Shown in pieces: positions 46,080 through 54,072 of a stretch of 64,000 nucleotides of DNA. The stretch spans positions 1 through 64,000 of the forward strand of contig JAFUGT010000009.1 in NCBI GenBank assembly GCA_017469275.1, read 5' to 3'. Position 1 is the first letter of the stretch, and the number at the start of each line of letters is the position of its first letter. This stretch comes from Lachnospiraceae bacterium. GTDB lineage: Bacteria > Bacillota > Clostridia > Lachnospirales > Lachnospiraceae. Both the position numbers and the translations under genes were made by a program. The notes beneath the pieces are model-generated. The model had not been told where the DNA came from. It worked only from the letters and a program-made list of their open reading frames with translations, and ran no database searches.

Positions 46080-48617
46080 TTATTTGCTTGCGTTGTTTAT
46101 CATTTTGACATATGCCGGAACCTTGGAATTTGGAACAAGTATATTGGCTGTTCTCGGTACCTTGTAGAAGGTTTTCTTGCCAATGGACTTCACTTTTTTA
46201 CCTGTGAATTTTATCTTCTTGATTTTTTTGTCATTGTATAGAACCCGTTTACCTATTTTTCTGATGTTTTTCCCAAAAGTCACAGACGATAATTTACTGC
46301 AGTTTTCAAAAGCACTGTCGCCGATAGTTTTTATGTTGTTTCCAAGATATACAGTTTTCAATGATCTGCAATTTTTGCAGGCGGATGATGCAACGGCAGT
46401 AATCTTATATTTCTTTCCCTTTATCTTAACAGTGGATTTTATCTTTACGGATTTGGTTTTGGTGCTTTTGGGCTTTATATAGGTTATGGTATTCTTGCCG
46501 GTTATTTTATAATAGGCACTTTTCACAAGTATGTAGGATTCCTGATTATTATTTGGGTTGGTGGTATTGGAAATGCCATTGTCTGAGCGTTGGGAATTTC
46601 CGCTGTTAGTAGTGCTGTTGCCGGCGTCGGTACTATTATTGCCTGAATTGTTAGTGTTGGTATTGCTATTGCTCGAATTATTGTTGCCGTCGGTATTGCT
46701 GTTACTTGGATTGTTACCTGTGTCGGTATTGTTGTTGCCTGAACTGCCGTTGGCGTCAGCGTTGCCGCTACTTGAATTATTATTGTCAGTATTGTTGCTG
46801 CCGGAATCTGTCGCGGGGTTAGATGGTGAAGGGTTGGTTATTTCAAAATTAACTGCGGTTGAATTTTCAAAAAGTCCAATGCCTGTGATTTTAACTGTTG
46901 CAGTTCCGACATTGATATTATCAATATATTCCAGGGTGTAGTCAAAGTTTTCTTTCAAAGGGATTAGCTGATTGCCTTGACTGTAGGTGATGGCGCATTC
47001 CGGTGTTATAGCATTTCCGGTGTGTATATATGAAGTTGATGTAGTCTTAATGGTGGAATTATTAATATCTATTTTTTCTCTTGCATCAATATATGTATAA
47101 TCAAATTCTTTGCAGTATTCAATCTGAGATTTGGTGGCGCAATATATAATACTAATTCTGCTGTCGGTATTGTCAGTGTCTCCAAAGGCGTAGTTGCGTA
47201 TGTTGGTAAGAGTATCGGGAAGCACTATTCTTTCTGCCATAAAAGCGTTTCTGCCAAGTGTGGTCAAATGGTTTGGTAAAATGACCGTGTCGAGCTTTTC
47301 ACAGGATGCAAAAGAATTATCACCGATTGATATTAGAGAGTCGGGAAAATTGATTTGAGCAAGAGAGAAACAACTATCAAACGCTTTATTGCCGATAGTT
47401 TTCAGCGTGGAAGGCAATTCGACTTTCTGCAGTAAATTACAGCCAAAAAATGCTTCATCTCCAATGGAACTAACTGATTCGGGAAGGGTAATATCAGCAA
47501 TCTTGCAGGAATCAAAGGCATTGTTTTCAATTGACGTTACAGATGACGGAATGGTGATGTCTGAAAGTGCCACACATCCGGAAAGAAGCTTTGGAGATAT
47601 GGTAGTAAGCCCCTCAGGCAGATGTATTTTTGAGAGAGAGGAACACATTAGAAATGCACCATCATCAATCTGAGTAACACTGTCCGGAATGTTGATGCTC
47701 TCAAGCCTGCTACATCCTTCAAAGGCATAGCAACCGATAAATGTAAGACTGTCAGGAAGAGTTATGGTCTTGAGGTCCGTACATCCTGAAAAACACTGAC
47801 CGTCGACTCTTTCGAATTTGGGATTAAAATTAACTGTGGTCAAACTTGTGCACCCCATAAAGACACAACTGCCCAGTGCCGGGCAGTTGATATCAATTTT
47901 TTTCAACGCAGTACAATTGGAGAATGCCCAGTAGTCAATAAAACTTACGTTTTCAGGAATGGTAAGCTCTCTAATACCGGTACATTGGTTGAAGGCAGCT
48001 TCACCTATATAGGATAAGCTGTCGGGTAGAGTGATATCTATAATGGAAGAACAGCTTACAAATGCGTTGTTCTTAATTGTGGTCAGATTATCAGACAATT
48101 TGACGGTGGATAGACTACCACAGGAGGCTAAGGAAAATGATCCTATTGATGTGACTGAATCTGCCATTGTAAGTTCTGTCATCTTATCATACCAAAAGAA
48201 AGCATAGTCACCTATATTGGTAACACCATCATCTATTATTACTTTTTTGACAAGTGATGGTGCAAGTATCTCCTCTGAAACCATACGATTATCTACTTCA
48301 TTTTTGTCAATCATTTTACCTGAACCGGATATGGTAAGGGTTCCGTTATCAAAAGTCCATTTAACATTTGAACCGTCTCCCTCTGCTCCACAGTTGCCGG
48401 AAAGAACTGCATCCGTATCGGAATTATCGGGTAAAGTTGCTGCATTATATATAGCAGACAGCATATGAAAACTTGTGGCAGGATTAGACAGTGTGTTGGC
48501 ATGACTGACAAAGTTATTACTATCTATCAGAAAAAGGCATGTGAAAGCGTACACAAAAAAGAGTACAAAACGCATCAAGGATATTAAGTTGTATGAGCTT
48601 TTTCGTATATATCTCAA
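46080..48617 (-). CDS. BspA-like leucine-rich-repeat surface protein
   Basis: 845 residues, TTG start five bases after AGGTGGTGA. A signal peptide (MRFVLFFVYAFTCLFLI region) is followed by a domain beginning SGNCGAEGDGSNVKWTFDNG and about fifteen LRR_5 repeats (pattern TSIGDYAFxxCxxL). An Ig-like module (NSTIKTTSTSYIHTGNAITPECAITYSQG) comes next, then a long Asn/Ser/Gly/Thr linker (about residues 600-700) and a further LRR block (TIGDSAFENCSKLSSVTF). No LPXTG motif or membrane anchor is seen, so it is probably secreted or cell-wall associated. Family members bind host or plant polymers; the ligand is unknown. Confidence 0.85.
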   Translation of the reverse strand: MRYIRKSSYNLISLMRFVLFFVYAFTCLFLIDSNNFVSHANTLSNPATSFHMLSAIYNAATLPDNSDTDAVLSGNCGAEGDGSNVKWTFDNGTLTISGSGKMIDKNEVDNRMVSEEILAPSLVKKVIIDDGVTNIGDYAFFWYDKMTELTMADSVTSIGSFSLASCGSLSTVKLSDNLTTIKNNAFVSCSSIIDITLPDSLSYIGEAAFNQCTGIRELTIPENVSFIDYWAFSNCTALKKIDINCPALGSCVFMGCTSLTTVNFNPKFERVDGQCFSGCTDLKTITLPDSLTFIGCYAFEGCSRLESINIPDSVTQIDDGAFLMCSSLSKIHLPEGLTTISPKLLSGCVALSDITIPSSVTSIENNAFDSCKIADITLPESVSSIGDEAFFGCNLLQKVELPSTLKTIGNKAFDSCFSLAQINFPDSLISIGDNSFASCEKLDTVILPNHLTTLGRNAFMAERIVLPDTLTNIRNYAFGDTDNTDSRISIIYCATKSQIEYCKEFDYTYIDAREKIDINNSTIKTTSTSYIHTGNAITPECAITYSQGNQLIPLKENFDYTLEYIDNINVGTATVKITGIGLFENSTAVNFEITNPSPSNPATDSGSNNTDNNNSSSGNADANGSSGNNNTDTGNNPSNSNTDGNNNSSNSNTNTNNSGNNSTDAGNSTTNSGNSQRSDNGISNTTNPNNNQESYILVKSAYYKITGKNTITYIKPKSTKTKSVKIKSTVKIKGKKYKITAVASSACKNCRSLKTVYLGNNIKTIGDSAFENCSKLSSVTFGKNIRKIGKRVLYNDKKIKKIKFTGKKVKSIGKKTFYKVPRTANILVPNSKVPAYVKMINNASK

Positions 48618-48901
48618 ATGTTGTCACCACCTGTTAATGCTATGCATTGAGTCTAATTTATCTGTATTAAAATGTCAATACAGGCATAAAATATAATTTT
48701 CAGAAGGTAAATTTTACAATTTAGAACGTGATTTTTACAAGTATATTCAATTGGAAAACATTATGTGCTATGTAATTTGTAAGAGTTAATTTTCTAAGCA
48801 TTTGATGGTTCGAACCGGAAACACAACTAGGAAATGTAAGTAGGAAATAAACATGGGAATAATGCGCGTGAAAATTGCATTTTGTTTGAGACAAAAGGAG
48901 A
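48618..48901. other. divergent intergenic region between the two LRR loci
   Basis: 284 bases, AT-rich, no gene. It contains the promoter and palindrome described at 48650-48683 for the minus-strand LRR gene. The plus-strand side shows no promoter I can defend. Confidence 0.5.
48650..48683 (-). promoter_or_regulatory. promoter of the BspA-like gene with overlapping palindrome
   Basis: On the minus strand TTGACA at 48678-48673 and TAGACT at 48655-48650 are spaced by 17 bases. The perfect inverted repeat CTGTATT/AATACAG (48662-48668 and 48677-48683) overlaps the -35 and spacer and could be an operator. Confidence 0.5.
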
Positions 48902-49207
48902 ATGGTAAAATATATGCTATGGAAGGGTGAGGGTGTTAAGAAATTGAAGAAGAAGGATGATAGTAAAAAATACATATCTGTGTATGGCGAAATAGCTCAG
49001 GTGTTGTCGAATCAGCAGGATGTTGAGCGTATTTATGACCTGCTTAAAGGACAGACTATTTCATTTCCACAGAAACTATATTCTAAGGAGTACATGAGGG
49101 AGTATATCAAAGAAAACTATGGTAATGAGACTGCAAGGGAGGTGGCTAGTTTTTTGGGGATAAGTGACAGAAGGGTCAGGCAGATTGCAAGTGAGGAGGA
49201 GAAGTAG
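48902..49207 (+). CDS. small helix-turn-helix protein
   Basis: Up to 101 residues. The C-terminal half (YSKEYMREYIKENYGNETAREVASFLGISDRRVRQIASEEE) is a clear helix-turn-helix of the Mor or sigma-region type; the N-terminus is Lys-rich. The start is uncertain: AAAGGAG ends only one base before the ATG at 48902, and a second ATG lies at 48914. It may regulate the LRR gene that follows 88 bases later or the divergent one. No paralogue of known function recognised. Confidence 0.65.
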   Translation: MVKYMLWKGEGVKKLKKKDDSKKYISVYGEIAQVLSNQQDVERIYDLLKGQTISFPQKLYSKEYMREYIKENYGNETAREVASFLGISDRRVRQIASEEEK

Positions 49208-49295
49208 AGGAGAAATAGGAGCATTAGTTATACTCGTATGAAAACATAAGCGGTGATAGTTTGAAAAAGCATTTAGTAATAACGGAGGTAGAAGT

Positions 49296-52200
49296 ATGGA
49301 GAAGGGATTAAAAAAGGCAAAAAGATTAAAATCAATTATTACGTTACTGGCATTTGTTTTGACAATAACATTTGCTTCGATATCTGTTAAGGCAGAGAAA
49401 TTGACAGGTTATTGCGGGGCTGAAGAGGGAGGAAAGAATATACAATGGACTTTTGAGAACGGAGTGATGACTCTTACGGGTGAAGGCGAGATGATGGATG
49501 GTGATATATCATGGGAATTGCCGGATGAGTATTGGTCACTTTCAGACAAGGACATTGTACGAGATGATATCAAAGAAGTTATAGTGGGAGAAGGAATTAG
49601 CAGCCTGGGAGATGGTGCTTTTTATAGATGCGAACAATTAACTTCTGCGTCATTGCCAAGTTCTTTGACGTCAATAGGGGTAAATGCTTTTGCAGCTTGT
49701 AGTGAGTTGAAAGCGATTGTAATTCCGCAGGGAGTTGTCTCAATAGGTGACTCGGGATTTAAATGGTGCAGTTCTTTGGGAGAGATAAGTATTCCTGCTT
49801 CAGTTAAAAGTATCGGAGAGGATGCATTTTGTGCCTGCACAAATGTGTCAAAAATTGATATTTCTCAAGGTGTTGAATCGATAGGGATTAGGGCTTTTGG
49901 TGGCTGCGAAAAGGTTGAAAAAGTTGTATATCCGTCTGGTGTTGGAGATATCAAAGAAAATATGTTTTGTGATTGTACCGGATTGAAAGAAATAGAAATT
50001 CCTGATGATGTAAAAGTAATAGGAGGATGGGCTTTTTCAGGGTGTACGAAATTACAAAGTATTGTTATTCCGGCTAGTGTAAAAGAAATTGGCACAGCTG
50101 CTTTTGGTGGGTGTGTGAAGCTTGAAAATGTAACAATATTGGGAGAAGTTGAATCTATAGGAGAAGGAGTATTTTCTAATTGTAAAAAACTACAGGAGAT
50201 AAATTTATCCAAAGTAAATAAGGTTGGTTATAGAGCATTTGAAAATTGTGAGAATCTTGAAAAGGTTATATTGTCTGAAAAGATTAGTAAAATTGAGGGA
50301 AATGTGTTTTTTAACTGCGGTAGTCTTAAAGATATGGTGATACCTAACAGCGTCACTTCAATAGATGGGGGCGCATTTGCCGGATGTGCTAATTATAAAT
50401 GTGTATTTCCAGATAATCTTAAACATATCGGAAAAGGAGCATTTGGGACTTGTAGTCTAATGAGGGATGTGATTATTCCTGATACTGTTACTTCGATAGA
50501 GATGGATGCATTTGAGGCTGATCGTATCGTACTGCCAAAAGGATTCACTGATCTGCCGGAAAAGTTATTTGAGTCAGATAACACTACAACCATAATATAT
50601 TGCAAAAACAATGACCAGATAGACTGTTGTAAAGAGAATGGATATTTGTATATTGACGGAACGCAGGATTTATCTATTGAAAATTGTGAAGTTGAATTAA
50701 AAAGTGAAAAGATACAACATACCGGTAATCCGATGGAGACAGAAGTAACTGTTAGTTATACTCAGGGCGAAAATGTAATCTCATTAAAGGAAGGTTTTGA
50801 TTATGAGCTTGAATATTCTGATAATATAAAAGTCGGAACAGGTAAGATCAAAGTTAAAGGTATTAATGTTTGGGGCGGAGAGAAGGACAGCAGCTTTGAA
50901 ATATATGCAGACATTAATTCTACGGATATTAAGTTAGATGCTGAGCGATTCCTGTATGATGGAACAGAAAAAAAGCCTGCAGTTACAATTACTTATGATG
51001 GAGATACATTAGAGGAGAATAAAGATTATAAAATTCAATATGTTGATAATGTAAATGAAGGAGAGGCTTCAGTTGTTATTACTGGTGAAGGATTTTATAA
51101 AGAAAGTGTCTCAAAATCATTTACCATTTATAAAAACGCACTTGAAGAAAAAGATGTTTCTCTTGAATATACGGAAATATTATATGACGGAAAAGCAAAA
51201 ACACCTAAGGTTACGGTTAAGCATGCGGGGAATGAATTAAAAGAAGGTACGGATTATATTTTGTCCTTTGATAAGAATACAGAGGTTGGAAATGCAGTAG
51301 CTGTAATTGAAGGAAAAGGCAGTTATAAAGGAACGGTTAGTAAGACCTTTAATATATATAAGTACGATATCACTAAAGCAGAAGTAAATTTGTCATACTC
51401 AGAAATAATGTGTGACGGTACAGAGAAGGTTACTGCTGTCACTGTTAAGTATTCAGGTAAAGAGCTTGTTAAGGACAAGGATTATACGGTTACAGTAAAA
51501 GATAACATACTTCCGGGGAACGCTACAGTTGTAGTTGAAGGGGCAGGTCAGTATGCCGGAACTGTCAATAAGACATTTGAACTAAAAGGTATCTCTTTAG
51601 ATACAGCGGATGTATCCATTAAAGAAAGTATTTATAGTTATGACGGTTCTCCAAAGACGCCTGTCGTTGAAGTGAAAATAAATGATAAAGTGTTAATTCA
51701 AGATACCGATTATTCAGTATCATATGAAAATAACGTAGATGACGGAACTGCTCATGCGGTTGTGACAGGTATGGGAATATATATTGATACTGTAAAGGTT
51801 AGTTTTGTAATTCTTCCATATAACGCCGGTATGGATGCGGTATATCCTGACGGAACCCTGATTGATGGAAACTTCGTATATGGTGTTATGGATGATGAGA
51901 CTAACGAAGTTGAAGTGTTCTGCCCTGCCAGCAAATCTGTTAGCAAACTTCAAATTCCTGCAACCATAACTGATGAAAATGGTGTGGAATATAAGGTGAC
52001 ATCAATAGGCAATAAAGCATTTTATAAAAACACTAAACTTACAAGTGTGGTTATTGGTAACAATGTAAAGAGTATTGAAGACTATGCTTTCTATGGATGT
52101 AAGAACATCAAGACATTGAAGCTTGGAAGCGGCATTGAGATTATCGGTAATTCTTCATTTAGAAAGTGTACCAAACTTACAACTGTAACTCTGCCAAAAT

Positions 52201-52418
52201 CCATAGATTCTCTAGGCAAGAATGCATTTTACGGTTGTAGCAAGCTAAAGACAATAACCATCAATGCAAACAGCGTTATTGATGTAAAAGCAAATGCCAT
52301 TAAAGGAATCTCAAAGAAGGCTGTTATCAAAGTTCCTAAGAAGTTGGTCAAGAAATATAAGAAGGAGTTTGATAAGAAGTCAGGATTCAAGGGCGGAATG
52401 AAGATTAAGAAGAAGTGA
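49296..52418 (+). CDS. giant BspA-like LRR protein with Ig-like repeats
   Basis: 1040 residues. Signal peptide (SIITLLAFVLTITFASISVKAE), the same GYCGAEEGGKNIQWTFENG opening domain as the 46080 protein, and LRR_5 repeats to about residue 420. Five Ig-like modules of about 80 residues follow (pattern YDGxxKxPxVTVxxxxxxLxxxxDYxxxYxxN, GTVSKTFxIYK). The protein ends with a final LRR block and the Lys-rich KSGFKGGMKIKKK. GGAGG precedes the ATG. No sorting signal. The shared N-terminal domain and end blocks show it is a paralogue of the divergent LRR protein. Confidence 0.87.
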   Translation: MEKGLKKAKRLKSIITLLAFVLTITFASISVKAEKLTGYCGAEEGGKNIQWTFENGVMTLTGEGEMMDGDISWELPDEYWSLSDKDIVRDDIKEVIVGEGISSLGDGAFYRCEQLTSASLPSSLTSIGVNAFAACSELKAIVIPQGVVSIGDSGFKWCSSLGEISIPASVKSIGEDAFCACTNVSKIDISQGVESIGIRAFGGCEKVEKVVYPSGVGDIKENMFCDCTGLKEIEIPDDVKVIGGWAFSGCTKLQSIVIPASVKEIGTAAFGGCVKLENVTILGEVESIGEGVFSNCKKLQEINLSKVNKVGYRAFENCENLEKVILSEKISKIEGNVFFNCGSLKDMVIPNSVTSIDGGAFAGCANYKCVFPDNLKHIGKGAFGTCSLMRDVIIPDTVTSIEMDAFEADRIVLPKGFTDLPEKLFESDNTTTIIYCKNNDQIDCCKENGYLYIDGTQDLSIENCEVELKSEKIQHTGNPMETEVTVSYTQGENVISLKEGFDYELEYSDNIKVGTGKIKVKGINVWGGEKDSSFEIYADINSTDIKLDAERFLYDGTEKKPAVTITYDGDTLEENKDYKIQYVDNVNEGEASVVITGEGFYKESVSKSFTIYKNALEEKDVSLEYTEILYDGKAKTPKVTVKHAGNELKEGTDYILSFDKNTEVGNAVAVIEGKGSYKGTVSKTFNIYKYDITKAEVNLSYSEIMCDGTEKVTAVTVKYSGKELVKDKDYTVTVKDNILPGNATVVVEGAGQYAGTVNKTFELKGISLDTADVSIKESIYSYDGSPKTPVVEVKINDKVLIQDTDYSVSYENNVDDGTAHAVVTGMGIYIDTVKVSFVILPYNAGMDAVYPDGTLIDGNFVYGVMDDETNEVEVFCPASKSVSKLQIPATITDENGVEYKVTSIGNKAFYKNTKLTSVVIGNNVKSIEDYAFYGCKNIKTLKLGSGIEIIGNSSFRKCTKLTTVTLPKSIDSLGKNAFYGCSKLKTITINANSVIDVKANAIKGISKKAVIKVPKKLVKKYKKEFDKKSGFKGGMKIKKK

Positions 52419-52562
52419 GTTTGCAATAATAGTAGAATATGATTGTATTTAATAGTGTAAAGGAGCGTGGTAAATAGAAGAGAAAAGTCTATTTTAATTT
52501 GATCAGTGACAATAAGGGTAGTATGAAGTTGACATTACTACAACAAGAATGGAGGATTTAAT

Positions 52563-52907
52563 ATGGATGAAGTAGTAAAAAAAATTGCAGCATTAGGCGT
52601 ACCGGGATTGATATTTACAATAGCTTTAGCAACAACAGGTTTAAGTGGTGCTGCTGCTATTACGGCGGCATTAGCGATGTTAGGTCCTGGTGGAATAGTT
52701 GGAGGTATTGCTTTTTTAGGAGTTGTAGGGCTTATTACACATGCAATTGCTGAATTTGGTTCCGAAAAAATAATGGAAGGAGTAATAAAAGAGTTATATT
52801 TACAAGGTGAAACGAAAAGCACCATAAAAGATAAAATAAAAAAGTATCCTATTTCAAAAAAACTCAAATTACAACTTAATGATAAATTAGACAATTTTAA
52901 GATTTAG
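52563..52907 (+). CDS. small glycine/alanine-rich membrane protein
   Basis: 114 residues. Two adjacent hydrophobic helices rich in Gly and Ala (residues about 10-65: GVPGLIFTIALATTGLSGAA, AMLGPGGIVGGIAFLGVVGLI) are followed by a charged helical tail of about 45 residues (KSTIKDKIKKYPISKKLKLQLNDKL). GGAGG lies seven bases before the ATG and a terminator follows, so it is an independent gene. The hydrophobic part recalls ISG12/IFI6-type sequences, and small membrane proteins of this kind can be effectors; neither is proven. I do not recognise a named family. Confidence 0.7.
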   Translation: MDEVVKKIAALGVPGLIFTIALATTGLSGAAAITAALAMLGPGGIVGGIAFLGVVGLITHAIAEFGSEKIMEGVIKELYLQGETKSTIKDKIKKYPISKKLKLQLNDKLDNFKI

Positions 52908-53319
52908 TTATGTAGAATTGAATAAAAATAATATAAACATAGGTTTTGCATTAAGTAAAACCTATGTTTATTCATAAGAGAAGAATAATGTATATGTCAG
53001 CGTAACGGGTTACAACATAAAGGAAATATAGCTGTGAAAAATATAAATAAAGTTTTTTAATTATATGAAATGGTGTTGACCATACTTGTATGTTACTATT
53101 TGAAATTGTAGGTGTTAGCAGATCGTGTTGGACAAAAACATATTGACAAAATATAACTTGATATTATTATTTTATTTGCTTGATATTGAACTAATAATAT
53201 CGAACAGGTATAGCAGTTCCTATGTTGATTTATTGTACTTGATCTTGCCCCTGACCATGTATTGAAGAGTAGGATTTCATTCGACATTTTGATTATAGAA
53301 TTATTGAAGGAGAAAACGA
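52908..53319. other. intergenic region before the deleted Rpn copy
   Basis: It contains the terminator at 52935-52972. From about 53127 it holds the leader of the deleted Rpn copy: a TTGACA at 53143-53148 with TATTAT 16 bases later and the inverted repeat GATATTATTA/TAATAATATC. The part between (52975-53125) shows no gene. Confidence 0.5.
52935..52972 (+). terminator. terminator of the small membrane protein gene
   Basis: AAACATAGGTTTT pairs perfectly with AAAACCTATGTTT around a nine-base loop and is followed by ATTC. The T-run is formed mostly by the stem end. Confidence 0.75.
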
Positions 53320-53459
53320 ATGAAGAATACTCACGATTATTACATATAACAGATGGTAATAATATTGAAGGAAAGGTGGTGTCTGTGATGGGTGGAGAGA
53401 TATACGAACTTCATACGGAACGGATTATAAGGGAGACGACGGAAAAGGTAACAGCATAA
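53320..53459 (+). pseudogene. Rpn-family nuclease gene copy with large internal deletion
   Basis: The leader (about 53127-53319) and first seven codons (MKNTHDY) match those of the intact gene at 55464. The sequence then jumps to the part equal to 56161 onward and follows it to about 53455. About 676 bases (equivalent to 55485-56160) are missing, and both joints carry ATTAT, so the deletion fits microhomology. Because 676 is not a multiple of three, the frame stops after nine codons. Another frame read from 53262 gives a 65-residue product containing the C-terminal piece, probably meaningless. The promoter is retained. Confidence 0.85.
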
Positions 53460-53640
53460 GATTAGTGAGTTTTAAAGTTTTTAGATATCCCTTGACATAT
53501 TTACATTTGTTATTTATACTCAATTACTATAGATAGCACGAATCTTATGAAATGTTGTTGGATATCAGCAATCAAGAATAAGGATTTTTGATGGCAGCAT
53601 TTCATGTAACCCGTTAACCCAGGAAGTAAAGGAGGACACT

Positions 53641-53718
53641 ATGCGAAGTAATAATATTTTTAACAATTCAATAAGTGACATAGAGGCAGTAGTTGTCCTT
53701 GGTATGCTTGTGAGTTAG
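53641..53718 (+). CDS. possible 25-residue peptide
   Basis: ATG preceded by an excellent AAAGGAGG five bases away, then 25 codons: MRSNNIFNNSISDIEAVVVL ending GMLVS and TAG. It lies between the deleted Rpn copy and the terminator at 53777. The good ribosome site is the only support. It might be a small secreted or regulatory peptide, or the start of a vanished gene. Confidence 0.35.
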   Translation: MRSNNIFNNSISDIEAVVVLGMLVS

Positions 53719-53776
53719 TGGATTTGACTGAAAGCTGATGGTTTTTCTCGCATTTAATTGTATATTGGGATAACTG

Positions 53777-53824
53777 ACACCTCTTTTGGTGCTGTACTTT
53801 TATCAGCACCGGAGGTGTTTTTGT
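53777..53824 (+). terminator. terminator, homologous to that after the intact Rpn gene
   Basis: ACACCTC...GTGCTG and CAGCAC...GAGGTGT form a two-part stem with a nine-base loop, followed by TTTTT. It is nearly identical to 56443-56489, showing that the 3' end of the Rpn unit was duplicated too. Confidence 0.85.
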
Positions 53825-53849
53825 ATTGCAAAAAATAAGGAGAATATAG

Positions 53850-54054
53850 ATGAAAGATAGATTAAAACCATGCATTTATTATGTATGTAAGGATGCAGAT
53901 TGCAAAAAAAGGATTTGTAAAAGTGGATATGAAGAAGTGCAAGAATTGTCCAAAGTATCATCCACGTAAGGATTCCGGTAAGAAAGAATCCATAAGGGAT
54001 AAAAGACAGAAGGATAAGGACAGGCACGATTCGTGGAAAAAGGAAAAGTATTAG
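53850..54054 (+). pseudogene. small Cys-rich protein gene next to rtcB, frameshifted in an A7 run
   Basis: AAGGAG precedes the ATG. The frame gives MKDRLKPCIYYVCKDADCKK and then meets seven A at 53904-53910. With six A the reading would continue GFVKVDMKKCKNCPKYHPRK and end KKEKY at 54054, a 67-residue protein with five Cys and a basic tail. As written, the frame ends 19 codons after the A run at a TAA. Cys-rich proteins ending in CxxCxKYxPR are often encoded beside rtcB in Firmicutes (from memory). Possible causes are sequencing error, mutation, or +1 slippage. Confidence 0.7.
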
Positions 54055-54072
54055 GAAGAAGGGAATTAATAT

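Noticed and set aside
53262..53459. 65-residue protein from the deleted Rpn copy
   Set aside because: It reads the leader in a frame that is untranslated in the intact unit; the true start codon leads to a stop after nine codons.
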